Assembly: GCF_009602705.1 (NCBI RefSeq)
Contig: NZ_VSWH01000001.1
Coordinates: 1,736,001 to 1,800,000, forward strand
Source of the DNA: Chryseobacterium vaccae
GTDB taxonomy: Bacteria > Bacteroidota > Bacteroidia > Flavobacteriales > Weeksellaceae
Reading direction: 5' to 3'
DNA length: 64,000 bases
The position numbers and the translations under genes are program-made. Shown here piece after piece: positions 23,288 to 32,473 of this stretch; within the stretch, counting starts at the first letter, position 1, and each line of letters begins with the position of its first letter. Below the pieces are notes generated by a model, which did no database searches, was not told where the DNA came from, and saw only the letters and a program-made list of their open reading frames with translations.

Positions 23288-25123
23288 ATGAACAATCTTA
23301 CTAGTTTATCAAATTTTATTGATAATATAAATACCATCCTTGGATCGCAGTTAAACAGCTTCGCACATACTTTTTTTACAAAAGCAGATATAGGAAAAGC
23401 TATAACAACCGTCACCAATGATATCGCGGCCGGTTTTAGCAGAATAAAACAAAATGTAAATAATGCTTTTAATAAAATCGCAAATTTCAATCTGATTGAT
23501 GGGATCAAAGATGTGTATGGAAAAGTCCGGGATTCTATCTCGTCAAATTACAACAAGTTTAAAGACTACATGAAGATAAAGCTGGGAGTACCAGGTTCAT
23601 CTGCATCTTCAGCAGCTGCATCTGCACCAGATGCATCACAAAGTGGCGGAGGCGGAGGTTTCCTCAGCGGTGCCATGGGAGCTTTGGGAGGTGGGCTCAA
23701 ACTAGTGGGTGATGCCGCACTAAACCTTCTCAAAAGTGGTGCTTCAGCAGCAATTTCCGGAGCAATGCAGAAAGAAAAAGATGTTGCCGGACTTTCCGGT
23801 CTTTTAGGAAAAGGAGGCGCTACCGCCGCTTATAAAAACATCAATTCCGATTCTAATAATACGGCATACGATATGACTACATTATTAGAAGCCAACAAAG
23901 CCCTTATTTCTGTAGACGGAGATGCCAAACGTGCCAGAGAGGAAGTAATGAACCTTGCTAACGCTGTAAGTGCAGCAGGTGGTGGAGGCAGTGAACTTGT
24001 GAGCCTTTCTGAACAGATGAAAGAAATCAAAAGTGAAGGTGTAGCATCCAGCGACCAGCTTAAAAAGTTCGGAGCTGCAGGTATCGATATATACGGAGCA
24101 CTATCATCTTCCACAGGTAAAAGCATTGAGCAGCTGAAAGGAATGAATATCACTTATGATATGTTATCAAAGTCGCTTGCTGACGCCAAAGGAAAAGGAG
24201 GAATGTTCGAAGGCGGCCTTGAATCCCAGAGCAATACGGTAGAAGGGAAATTAGACATGATCAAAAAAACGTCTACCAGCATGCTTACAGAAATCGGAAC
24301 CGCTTTCATGCCTCTCATATCGCGTGTATTGGATATAGGAGTTAACCTGGTAAAAGGTTTTGAACCTTTAATGACATTGGTACAGCCCTACATTGACACT
24401 ATCGTGGGAAGCCTGGGCTCAGCTCTGGATTTCATCCTAAATCTCGGAGGTGAAACCAATGCCTGGGGAGGGTTTGTGGCAACAATTCAGGAATATTTCT
24501 CTATTGTCTGGAATACACTGGGAAGTGTTTTTGATGCTGTCTGGAGTATTGTTTCAGGACTTATTACCTGGATCGCAAACAGTGAAATGATCAAAGATGT
24601 CTTCGCTGCCGTGTATGGAATCTTAGGAGTTGTCCTGAAGGCTGTAGGATGGCTGGCAGAAGCACTCAAATGGGTTTGGAATAACGTCCTGACACCTATT
24701 CTGAATGGGATTGAAAGCGCTTACCGATGGGCGAAAGAACTGATCACCGGAAAAGAAATCAAAGTTACCAAAACCAATGAGATCAAAGCCAGTGCAGACC
24801 TTGCCAATGGGATGAAAGCAACAGATGCTCAGGTAAAAGGTTTTATGACATCGAAAGGGCCGGCAAAAACAGATCTTACCGCAGCAGGAAGACCAACAAT
24901 CAACAGAAGTGAGGACACCAGAAGAGACAATGCTGCCAAATCCAGAGAAACCGGAGAAACCGTTTCCGGAGGAGGGCAGAAAACCATCAATATCACGTTG
25001 GGTAAATTCTTCGATACCATTCAGTTCAACACTCTGAATTCCGGAGAAACATCCGACCAGTTAGAAAGTATAGTAATGGAATGCCTTGGACGTGTTCTAT
25101 ATAACGGAGCAAAAGTAATGTAA
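23288..25123 (+). CDS. tail tape measure protein
   Basis: 611 residues, the longest tail gene apart from the fibres. The pattern is typical: a helical N-terminus, a Gly/Ala/Ser-rich low-complexity stretch (about 100-165, GGGGGFLSGAMGALGGG), long helices with EQLKGMNITYDMLSKSLADA, hydrophobic segments at about 350-480 (SIVWNTLGSVFDAVWSIVSG) and a beta-rich C-terminus. It sets tail length; the usual rule of about 1.5 angstrom per residue gives a tail under about 90 nm, R-pyocin sized. Confidence 0.88.
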   Translation: MNNLTSLSNFIDNINTILGSQLNSFAHTFFTKADIGKAITTVTNDIAAGFSRIKQNVNNAFNKIANFNLIDGIKDVYGKVRDSISSNYNKFKDYMKIKLGVPGSSASSAAASAPDASQSGGGGGFLSGAMGALGGGLKLVGDAALNLLKSGASAAISGAMQKEKDVAGLSGLLGKGGATAAYKNINSDSNNTAYDMTTLLEANKALISVDGDAKRAREEVMNLANAVSAAGGGGSELVSLSEQMKEIKSEGVASSDQLKKFGAAGIDIYGALSSSTGKSIEQLKGMNITYDMLSKSLADAKGKGGMFEGGLESQSNTVEGKLDMIKKTSTSMLTEIGTAFMPLISRVLDIGVNLVKGFEPLMTLVQPYIDTIVGSLGSALDFILNLGGETNAWGGFVATIQEYFSIVWNTLGSVFDAVWSIVSGLITWIANSEMIKDVFAAVYGILGVVLKAVGWLAEALKWVWNNVLTPILNGIESAYRWAKELITGKEIKVTKTNEIKASADLANGMKATDAQVKGFMTSKGPAKTDLTAAGRPTINRSEDTRRDNAAKSRETGETVSGGGQKTINITLGKFFDTIQFNTLNSGETSDQLESIVMECLGRVLYNGAKVM

Positions 25124-25124
25124 G

Positions 25125-25757
25125 ATGCAGACAGTTTTTGATTTACAAAATTTATATAAATCCTATTTTTCAAGGGCCCCATTCAACATTCCGGGTTCCG
25201 TCGGGGATACAGAAAATATCAGAATTTCACAAAACAGCAACAGGAATAAGATTCATAACAGCAAAAAAGATATTCCTTTCAACAAAGAGGGAGCGTATGG
25301 CAAGGATATCTGGTTTCCTGTTGAATTCAGAATCAATGGAAATATTGGCGGTTCCCTCACTATAGATGCCTGTACTGTTGCGGTAAACCTCAGCAAGACC
25401 ATTGTGAAAACTGCCGTAAGTGAAAGGAAAGGAACTGTAAAGGAAATGTTCAATATTGATGATTACAAGTTCACCATCAGAGGTTTTCTGATTGATAAAA
25501 GCAGGAAAGTTCCGGAAGATGATATTGAAAAGCTCAAAGCTATTTTTGAAACAGACCTTCCTGTAACCCTTCACGGAGGATACCCGGAAATGTTTTTAGA
25601 TAAAAGCTGCCGTGTAGCGATTACCTCTCTGGAATTCCTGGAAACACAGGGAAAAACGCATTGGATAAGACCGTTTAACCTTACCTGCGAGAGTGATTTT
25701 ATTGCAGATGTAAAAGACTTAGAAGTACCAAAGAAAAATGCTAACACTAACCAGTAA
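25125..25757 (+). CDS. DUF6046 family tail/baseplate protein
   Basis: 210 residues, beginning MQTVFDLQNLYKSYFSRAPF. The core (KDIWFPVEFRINGNIGGSLT; GTVKEMFNIDDYKFTIRGFL; RVAITSLEFLETQGKTHWIR) is that of DUF6046, found next to tape measures in Bacteroidota phages. By position it is likely the distal tube/LysM-like tail-tip adaptor. It overlaps the hub gene by 20 nt. Confidence 0.78.
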   Translation: MQTVFDLQNLYKSYFSRAPFNIPGSVGDTENIRISQNSNRNKIHNSKKDIPFNKEGAYGKDIWFPVEFRINGNIGGSLTIDACTVAVNLSKTIVKTAVSERKGTVKEMFNIDDYKFTIRGFLIDKSRKVPEDDIEKLKAIFETDLPVTLHGGYPEMFLDKSCRVAITSLEFLETQGKTHWIRPFNLTCESDFIADVKDLEVPKKNANTNQ

Positions 25758-26736
25758 CATCTCTATTGCAGATGAAAAAAATGTAAAAGCCAGTAAGGTA
25801 ACCTGGAAAAGCGAAGTAGGATCTTTTATTGACTCATGTACAATTGAACTTCCCCGTATCAGTTATCTGAAAAACGATAAAGTACAGACCCAGGACCTCA
25901 ACAAAGAGCGTACAAGCAGTGATAGAATGGGTTATGCTTTCAAGGAAGGTGATAAAGTAAGTGTCTATTTAGGTTATAATAAAGCCAATAAAAAACGCTT
26001 CGAAGGCTTTGTGAAGAGAGTCAACATGGGAATTCCCGTGAAAATAGAATGCGAAGGGTATGGATACCAGCTGTATGAGACCATGTTCAGCGAATCCTAC
26101 AGTTCCGTAACCGTCAAAAAGCTGCTGGAAGACCTTACTAAAAAAACAGACATCGTTGTTTCCAAAGAGATACCGGATATTCCGCTGAAGAATGTAAGAT
26201 TCAAAAACGTCAACGGAATTAAAGTACTGGAATGGCTGAAAGACGAATGCAAGCTCGCGGTCTATTTCAATATGAACGAAATCTTCGTAGGAACCCTTTA
26301 CGGGAAAGTACAGGAAAGGATAAAGGCGAGAATAGGCTGGAATACGGTAAAAGACGATGAATTCCAGCAAAAGAAAGTCGATAAAAGTACCCGGATTGTC
26401 ATCAAAGAGAAAAATGACAAAGGAGAAGTAAACAAAACAAAATCTGACCAGGAGAAACCAACCAGCGAGAAAAGCCTGAAAGTAAAAGCCGGAATTCCTG
26501 CCCAGTTTTTAAAGCAGATTGCCAACCGTTTACAGACCAAGGAAAATTACAAAGGCTATGAAGGAAATATCACCCTCTTCCTAGAACCTTATGCCGTAAA
26601 AGGAATGGTTCTGGAGCTTGAAGGAGGAATGTATCCCGACAAAACCGGTGAATACTTTATTGAAAGCGTAAGCGGTGAGTTTGGGGCATCAGGAGGAAGA
26701 CAGACGGTAACATTAGGATTTTTAATGCAGAAATAA
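25738..26736 (+). CDS. baseplate hub protein (gpD / gp27-like)
   Basis: 332 residues. It opens MLTLTSNISIADEKNVKASK with an early beta-domain like GDKVSVYLGYNKANKKRFEG, then EGYGYQLYETMFS and VKKLLEDLTKK, as in the late-control D/gp27 hub family. A Lys-rich linker (about 220-245) precedes the last domain, which ends GGRQTVTLGFLMQK. It forms the trimeric hub below the tube. The stop and the spike start overlap by 1 nt. Confidence 0.78.
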   Translation: MLTLTSNISIADEKNVKASKVTWKSEVGSFIDSCTIELPRISYLKNDKVQTQDLNKERTSSDRMGYAFKEGDKVSVYLGYNKANKKRFEGFVKRVNMGIPVKIECEGYGYQLYETMFSESYSSVTVKKLLEDLTKKTDIVVSKEIPDIPLKNVRFKNVNGIKVLEWLKDECKLAVYFNMNEIFVGTLYGKVQERIKARIGWNTVKDDEFQQKKVDKSTRIVIKEKNDKGEVNKTKSDQEKPTSEKSLKVKAGIPAQFLKQIANRLQTKENYKGYEGNITLFLEPYAVKGMVLELEGGMYPDKTGEYFIESVSGEFGASGGRQTVTLGFLMQK

Positions 26737-27227
26737 TGGCAACACCAGAATATATAAGAGAAGGTTTAAAACAGATCGCAAGCTCACACGCTCCGGCGGT
26801 AAGCAATATTGCACAGGTAAAATCGGTAGATGAAGGAAAGGCAATATGCATTCTGATTGATGAAGACGGCCAGGAATATATGGATGTAAGGCTCCGCCCG
26901 GTGCTTACCGGCAATAAAAGCTTTATCCAGATCCCAAAAGTAGGAAGCTATGTGCTGGCCGTAAGAGTGGAAGATGATGATGACTGGATGGTGATTGCCT
27001 GTGATGAAGTAGAGAAATTCTACTGGACAACAGGAAACACCAGCCTTGAACTGACCGACAGGATTCACATGGAAGCCAACGGAAAAAACTTCGCCAAGCT
27101 CGTGGATAAGCTTTTTGATGCCATCCAGAAGATGGCGTTCACCACCAACTACGGTCCTACCATCAATCTGATCAACCTTGCGGATTTTGAAAACCTTAGA
27201 AATGAATTTAAATCCCTTTTAAAATGA
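26736..27227 (+). CDS. baseplate spike, OB-fold (gpV / gp5-like)
   Basis: 163 residues. An OB-like domain (ASSHAPAVSNIAQVKSVDEG; YMDVRLRPVLTGNKSFIQIP; VGSYVLAVRVEDDDDWMVIA) precedes a short segment WTTGNTSLELTDRIHMEANG of beta-helix character and a helical C-terminus. It is the membrane-piercing spike on the hub. There is no lysozyme domain. Overlaps the next gene by 4 nt. Confidence 0.78.
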   Translation: MATPEYIREGLKQIASSHAPAVSNIAQVKSVDEGKAICILIDEDGQEYMDVRLRPVLTGNKSFIQIPKVGSYVLAVRVEDDDDWMVIACDEVEKFYWTTGNTSLELTDRIHMEANGKNFAKLVDKLFDAIQKMAFTTNYGPTINLINLADFENLRNEFKSLLK

Positions 27228-27448
27228 GTTTAAGCGCAGCAGAACCAATACTTATCAGCGACCTGCTCAAAATTATGGAAAAAGAGTCCGCTGAACAGAA
27301 TGATGCAGGAGCATCAAGAACCAGAATTGCCCAGAAAATGGCCGAAGCAATAAAAAAATTTGTAGAAGCCGGACAGGTAAAAGTAATCGTAAACACAACG
27401 GGAACGGCAACCGCCCAAACCGGAACAGGAACAGGAAACATAACATAA
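27224..27448 (+). CDS. small tail protein of unknown function
   Basis: 74 residues (MSLSAAEPILISDLLKIMEK). A helical, Ala/Glu/Lys-rich first half is followed by a low-complexity Thr/Gly/Ala end (GTATAQTGTGTGNIT). It is located between spike and gp25-like genes with a 4 nt overlap upstream. It may be a spike-tip-adjacent or assembly factor; the family is not recognised. Confidence 0.6.
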   Translation: MSLSAAEPILISDLLKIMEKESAEQNDAGASRTRIAQKMAEAIKKFVEAGQVKVIVNTTGTATAQTGTGTGNIT

Positions 27449-27449
27449 T

Positions 27450-27743
27450 ATGCCAGTAGATATTCTTTTAGATAAAAATTTTGAACTGCAGTTTGCAGAA
27501 GGAGACTTCGCTTTTGGTGAAAGCACTTATGAACACCAGAAAGCCCTGCTTTTAGCAGATAAAGGAGAAATCAAGCTTTTCCCTAAAAACGGAGTCGGGG
27601 CAAGAAGGTACCTGGAACATGCTGCTCCTGATGAACTGGCCAGAGAGATCCGCCAGGAATTCTTTGCCGACGGAATGAATGTACAGAAGATAAAAATTGA
27701 TGAAAACCTTGAAATAGATATAGAAGCAGATTATGGAGATTAA
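27450..27743 (+). CDS. baseplate wedge protein, gp25 / gpW-like
   Basis: 97 residues (MPVDILLDKNFELQFAEGDF). Features LLADKGEIKLFPKNGVGARR and LAREIRQEFFADGMNVQKIK fit the small gp25/GPW family that links sheath base and wedge. It overlaps the LysM-like gene by 11 nt. Confidence 0.75.
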   Translation: MPVDILLDKNFELQFAEGDFAFGESTYEHQKALLLADKGEIKLFPKNGVGARRYLEHAAPDELAREIRQEFFADGMNVQKIKIDENLEIDIEADYGD

Positions 27744-28032
27744 AGTATTAAACAGGCAGTCAATTTTAGATATCTCAATACAGTATACAGGAGACGTTCA
27801 GAAATGTTTTGATATTGCCATAGCCAACGGAAGAGCTGTTTCCGATCTTCTGACTTCCGGAACACAACTTATTATTCCGGATAAATTAGAAAAAAATATT
27901 GATGTAACCAACTATTACACATCAAGAATGATAAAGCCCGCAACAGGGACAACATTAGAACAGGAAAACCAGTTCCCATCCTTAAAAGGAATTGGTTACA
28001 TGCAAATAGGAAACACCTTTAAAGTAAGTTAA
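27733..28032 (+). CDS. LysM-like tail protein (gpX-like)
   Basis: 99 residues. MEIKVLNRQSILDISIQYTG with FDIAIANGRAVSDLLTSGTQ and LIIPD is a LysM repeat pattern, as in P2 gpX and Mu-type baseplate LysM proteins that hold the hub. The rest (residues 58-99) is an unstructured-looking tail. It lies in the baseplate cluster, with an 11 nt overlap upstream and 1 nt to the J-like gene. Confidence 0.7.
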   Translation: MEIKVLNRQSILDISIQYTGDVQKCFDIAIANGRAVSDLLTSGTQLIIPDKLEKNIDVTNYYTSRMIKPATGTTLEQENQFPSLKGIGYMQIGNTFKVS

Positions 28033-28033
28033 G

Positions 28034-28933
28034 ATGAATAAAACACTTCAGGAAATAATTAATCAGATTTTACAGCTTAAAAATGAAAATCCGGGTCTGC
28101 AGGGCCTCAATACATCTTCCAGAACCTCTTTCTGGACCAAAATATTTGAAACTGTAGGCTTTGTGATCTGGAATTTTCAGGAAGCCTGTAAACTTCACCT
28201 CAAAGAAATTGGAACCCTGATCCAGGAACAGAAAGTTCCCACATTAAGATGGTACAGGAACCAGGCGCTGAGATTTCAATATGGTTTCAGCCTGCTTCCG
28301 GACAGCGATCAGTTCTCCCCGACGTATGAGAATGCCAGCGGAAACGATGTGGTAGCCAGCCAGGAAGAAATTGACCAGTCAAAAGTCATCAAATATGTGG
28401 CCGTAACGAAAGCGCCCAACAGCTCCAAGATCTCCATGAAAATTGCTACCGAAGAAAATGAAGAAATCGTTCCGGTGAGTAACGAAATCAAAGACGCTTT
28501 TACCGCCTATATCGAAGAAATTCAGGCTGCCGGAGACAATATTGTTATTGTGAATTACAAACCGGACATCTTAAGACTGCAGTTTAAAATCTGCTATAAT
28601 CCGGGCGTTCTTCTGCAGAATGGGATGAGTATCCGCACCTCCAGATTTCCGGTTCAGGACGCTATCAAAAGGTTTTTAAAGAACCTACCCTTCAATGGAG
28701 AGCTGAGTGTTCAGAAACTTGAAGCTGCCATTTTAGCCGTAGAAGGAGTTACGGATCTGTTAAACAAAGAAGTATCAAGCAGATGGATAGAAGCCGGAGC
28801 ACCGGGATACGGAAATTTCCAGCCGATAGAGATCAGCAGAATTCCAAGCTCAGGAAGCTTTACCCTAAAAGACCCGGATACCCAGCAGGAAGACTGGAGC
28901 GGTATTGAATATCTTAATTATCAAGCACAATAA
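28034..28933 (+). CDS. baseplate assembly protein J-like (gp6-like wedge)
   Basis: 299 residues. The central and C-terminal regions (QDAIKRFLKNLPFNGELSVQ; KLEAAILAVEGVTDLLNKEV) are characteristic of baseplate J / gp6 wedge proteins, with an N-terminal helical part (TLQEIINQILQLKNENPGLQ). Together with the I-like gene it builds the wedge ring that triggers contraction. No transmembrane segments. Confidence 0.82.
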   Translation: MNKTLQEIINQILQLKNENPGLQGLNTSSRTSFWTKIFETVGFVIWNFQEACKLHLKEIGTLIQEQKVPTLRWYRNQALRFQYGFSLLPDSDQFSPTYENASGNDVVASQEEIDQSKVIKYVAVTKAPNSSKISMKIATEENEEIVPVSNEIKDAFTAYIEEIQAAGDNIVIVNYKPDILRLQFKICYNPGVLLQNGMSIRTSRFPVQDAIKRFLKNLPFNGELSVQKLEAAILAVEGVTDLLNKEVSSRWIEAGAPGYGNFQPIEISRIPSSGSFTLKDPDTQQEDWSGIEYLNYQAQ

Positions 28934-28934
28934 T

Positions 28935-29474
28935 ATGAATGATAACTTATTTAATATCAATTTTAAAAGGCTTGCCAACTGGTGGCTTTTTACATTCTGG
29001 AGAACAGGATCGGTCCTGAACTTAATGTCTGTCTTAATCTTTTATATCGAAGAACTGTATATAGAATTCGGAAGGGAGAGAAAAGACAATATCAGAAAAA
29101 TGAAGTACAACTATCAGAAGTTTTCACTTCAAAGTATTCTGAATTACAACCATGACCGGGCAAAAAATCGGATCAAAATCATAAAAGCGGTCCAGCATGA
29201 TGGTGTTTATGTTTACACTGAAGGAGAAACCAATAATCTAAGTGTAAATGACCCGAAGAGGAAATGGCTTTTCGGAGACGAAAGACCCCTGTACCTCTGG
29301 ACAGAAGCAGAACTGTACAGCGAGTATGATTTTATCGTAGAAATACCGGTAAATGCTGAAAATCCGAATGTCTCATTAATTAATATAGATCAGCTGAAAG
29401 CAGATATAGACTTTTACAAACTGCCTTCTAAAAGATATCAAATAAAAACAAAAGAATATCCAAATGAAATATAA
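28935..29474 (+). CDS. baseplate I-like protein (wedge/fibre connector)
   Basis: 179 residues from the ATG at 28935 (MNDNLFNINFKRLANWWLFT), directly after the J-like stop. A longer frame from 28905 overlaps J and is less likely. The conserved start FKRLANWWLFTFWR and the position between J and fibre suggest the gpI-like (gp7-type) wedge component. Overlaps the collar-fibre gene by 11 nt. Confidence 0.68.
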   Translation: MNDNLFNINFKRLANWWLFTFWRTGSVLNLMSVLIFYIEELYIEFGRERKDNIRKMKYNYQKFSLQSILNYNHDRAKNRIKIIKAVQHDGVYVYTEGETNNLSVNDPKRKWLFGDERPLYLWTEAELYSEYDFIVEIPVNAENPNVSLINIDQLKADIDFYKLPSKRYQIKTKEYPNEI

Positions 29475-30282
29475 TTTCAAATTTTTACAAACAGGCGGTG
29501 TGCCTTTAACCAATGACCTGATGGCCACCATTGAAGAGGCTTATGAAATCTTTGAAGCATTGGGAGATCTTGCCGGAGACAAAACAATCCTGTCGGGATG
29601 TGATGTTATAGGAGCCAGTGTAAACCCGGGCATTGTAGCCATAGAAGGTAAGCTTTATTATTTTGAAGGAGGGCTTTACTCCCCTACCGCTACCGTATAT
29701 GTACACACAGAAAACATTTCAAAAATATTTGAAGACCAGTTTCCCAAAACATTAATCGAAAAAAGAACGGTAAAATTTGGTACTGGTACTGTAAGCTATA
29801 ACTGGTCTGAATTTGTAAAGCTGGAAACCCTTAAAAACATCCAGATCAAAGTCAATAATACTGCGACCCAGATAGATGTTTCTGCATTAACGGCAAGAAT
29901 TGCAAAACTGGAGCAGAAAACCGCACCTTTCATCAACGGAGGTATTGTCATAGCATGGAGAAAACCTGTCGCTGAAATTCCTGCAGGCTGGAAAGAATGT
30001 CTGGATTTCAGAGGAAAAACCATTGTAGGCTGGAATCCTGCCGAATTTGAATTCCAGAATCTGGGTGGCGAAATAGGTTCAAAAACCCATACATTAACCA
30101 TTGATCAGATGCCGAGACACTCGCACCAACACTATTGGACTATAGGAAGCAGAGGAGCCAGCGGCACAGGAGGAACGCTGGTAGATGGTAACAGAAGTAC
30201 CTCTGAAACCGGAGGGAACCAGCCTCACAACAACATCCAGCCATCCAGAATCGCTATCTACATAGAACCGAACTTCCAGTAA
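29464..30282 (+). CDS. tail fibre with phage tail-collar domain
   Basis: 272 residues. A helical linker (LTARIAKLEQK, about 140-155) separates the N-terminal attachment part (MKYNFKFLQTGGVPLTNDLM) from a C-terminal tail-collar domain (PF07484-like). That domain contains IPAGWKECLDFRGKTIVGWN, GGEIGSKTHTLTIDQMPRHS, a glycine-rich loop and GGNQPHNNIQPSRIAIYI. Collar domains form trimeric fibre tips or short fibres. The gene may be a baseplate-attached short fibre, while the two long genes downstream carry the receptor-binding tips. Confidence 0.82.
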   Translation: MKYNFKFLQTGGVPLTNDLMATIEEAYEIFEALGDLAGDKTILSGCDVIGASVNPGIVAIEGKLYYFEGGLYSPTATVYVHTENISKIFEDQFPKTLIEKRTVKFGTGTVSYNWSEFVKLETLKNIQIKVNNTATQIDVSALTARIAKLEQKTAPFINGGIVIAWRKPVAEIPAGWKECLDFRGKTIVGWNPAEFEFQNLGGEIGSKTHTLTIDQMPRHSHQHYWTIGSRGASGTGGTLVDGNRSTSETGGNQPHNNIQPSRIAIYIEPNFQ

Positions 30283-30414
30283 TCCAACATCAATTACCCT
30301 TTAAAACCTGTACAAAAGTATATTTTACCTGACAGGAAATATGTTTTTAACAAGAAAGTATTTCCGGATCATCTTTAAGATCAGTAAACCTTTTGACTAT
30401 AATTCAACTGAACA

Positions 30415-32436
30415 ATGAAAATACCTTTAAACCAGATATTCAGCTATTTTGAAACCGGAGACTTTCCTACACAGGAACAGTTCCAGGCAGCATGGTCATC
30501 GTTTTGGCATAAAGATGATTCCATCCCTGCAGACAAGGTCACCAACCTTACCAATACACTACAGAATAAAGTAGATAAATCCGTGTATGAGCTGCATCTT
30601 TCCGATCCGGAAGCCCACGCAGCGGTTTTAGCTAAAAAAAATGCAGCCAATCTTTCCGATGCAGATAAAGAAGCATGGAAAACAGCCCTGGATGTGGGAC
30701 AGCTTCCGGACAATATTGCTACAGTAGACAGTGATCCGCTTATCGGAAATGTATATACAAAATCTCAATCTAAAGATTTATTCATGATGATTGATGACTA
30801 TGTAAACAATGACGGAAAGATTACCGCGGATAAACTGGAATCATTGGCACTGACTAGGATTTTTAAGGTAAATGAATATTCCCTTCAGGATTTTGTCAAT
30901 AATTCTCATCTCTACCAGTATGAAGAAAGCGATCTTATTGCAATCCCTTCTGCAGACTGGAAATATACCCTGTATTTTTATATCGGCGGTGAAAAAACAA
31001 ACGTTGAAAACTACCTTCCAACCGGCTTATCCAATGTAACCATAGGAATGGTGGAAGGCTTACAGAATGTCCTGAACACCAAAATGGACAAGCCCACTGC
31101 TTCAGGAAACTATATCGCTTCTCTTCTGAACGGAGCAGTCACCTGGAAAGCAGTCAACCCTGCCTCCAACTACCTTCTGTACTGGAACGGAACTGATTTT
31201 AAAGAATCAGGTGTTTTCCATAATGCCGGTAAGCTTGGAATAGGATTAACAACCCCTGCTGAACAGTTGCATTTAACGGGAAGAGTGCGAAGTACAGGGT
31301 ATATTTTAGAGGACAATAATGAAACGGTCAATAATCAGATTACCGCCTTCAACAGAAGCCTTTTATTCACAAACAGTGTGGGAATCAAAAAGACCATTTT
31401 AACCAATGAAGATCTGCCGTCTGAATTTTTGAAATTGCCTGCAAAGCTCACCAAAGTTCAGAAAGAACAATTTGGAATCGATTGGAATAACCAATACTCC
31501 AACGGAAATCTGAATGTATATGGGCTCACTCCTCCTGTTATTAAAAATGATCATATTGTCAGATACTTTGTGTTGCAGGGATTAAACCTCAATGTCAATC
31601 CGGCATTTACTTCCATTAAATTTATACCGGCCGGAAATGCTATCGGAACAGGCGAAATTGAATGTTTAGGATTCCAGACTTTTGCCAACGGATTATCGAT
31701 GATTGTTTCTGTGTATGGTGATTCTCTACAGTCCGGCAATAAGTATAATCTGGTCATAAGAACAACTAATCCAACGGTCCAGGTACATAGAACGACAGGC
31801 TCCATCAATGTTGTGGATACCATCAACAATATTGACATCAGCGGGCTTAAATGGGAAACCAAATCGTATACACCGGAACAGGAAGGAAATATATTTAACA
31901 TGAACGGAGGATTGTTCAAGTATAATTCAAGCCCCAACAATAAAGCGTATGCTTACGAACCCAATGTTATTGTAGCAAGTGCTAAAAGTGATATTGTTTT
32001 TGAAGCCAACACCAACTTTTATATGGAAATGAATATGGCTCTTTCAACAGTGGGTCCTGCTACCGTCAATGAGGCGTATGATTTTTATGGTTACCTGGGT
32101 TTAATTCAAAAAAGTATCCCTTTAACCTTAGCAGATAATTCATTTTTAAGAGTAATAGGTTCAAGTTTCAGAAGTGGCGGCTACGAATCTGTATTGGTTT
32201 GGAATAATACTTCATCCCTTACTACCAAAATTGAGCCGGGTGCTGCAGTTCTCAATGCCAATATTATTATCATGAGACAAGGAAATGTTTATACTCAGTT
32301 TGTAACCGTAGGCAGTACCTCCATCATTCAGTCCATTACATCTACAACAGAAGCAGTTTCCTTATCACTAACTGCATCAAACAGTTCAAAACAGAAAACC
32401 ATTAGCGGATCTGTTGTTCAGGCTTTTACATTTTAA
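30415..32436 (+). CDS. long tail fibre 1, receptor-binding
   Basis: 673 residues. The N-terminal 225 or so residues (FETGDFPTQEQFQAAWSSFW; LQNKVDKSVYELHLSDPEAH; DSDPLIGNVYTKSQSKDLFM) are shared with the next gene. A typical fibre repeat with LGIGLTTPAEQLHLTGRVRS is near residue 275. The C-terminal 350 residues are beta-rich and unlike the second fibre. The shared part probably docks to the baseplate and the distal part binds the host surface. It is 132 nt after the collar fibre and has no dedicated chaperone gene. Confidence 0.8.
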   Translation: MKIPLNQIFSYFETGDFPTQEQFQAAWSSFWHKDDSIPADKVTNLTNTLQNKVDKSVYELHLSDPEAHAAVLAKKNAANLSDADKEAWKTALDVGQLPDNIATVDSDPLIGNVYTKSQSKDLFMMIDDYVNNDGKITADKLESLALTRIFKVNEYSLQDFVNNSHLYQYEESDLIAIPSADWKYTLYFYIGGEKTNVENYLPTGLSNVTIGMVEGLQNVLNTKMDKPTASGNYIASLLNGAVTWKAVNPASNYLLYWNGTDFKESGVFHNAGKLGIGLTTPAEQLHLTGRVRSTGYILEDNNETVNNQITAFNRSLLFTNSVGIKKTILTNEDLPSEFLKLPAKLTKVQKEQFGIDWNNQYSNGNLNVYGLTPPVIKNDHIVRYFVLQGLNLNVNPAFTSIKFIPAGNAIGTGEIECLGFQTFANGLSMIVSVYGDSLQSGNKYNLVIRTTNPTVQVHRTTGSINVVDTINNIDISGLKWETKSYTPEQEGNIFNMNGGLFKYNSSPNNKAYAYEPNVIVASAKSDIVFEANTNFYMEMNMALSTVGPATVNEAYDFYGYLGLIQKSIPLTLADNSFLRVIGSSFRSGGYESVLVWNNTSSLTTKIEPGAAVLNANIIIMRQGNVYTQFVTVGSTSIIQSITSTTEAVSLSLTASNSSKQKTISGSVVQAFTF

Positions 32437-32473
32437 GCAAAATATATAAGATCATTATTCAATTATAAAAATT

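Noticed and set aside
13549..30385. TCTTTAAGATCAGT shared by 13550 and 30374
   Set aside because: A single 14 nt match, in a coding end at one place and a spacer at the other, with no further similarity; too little to call a repeat or regulatory site.
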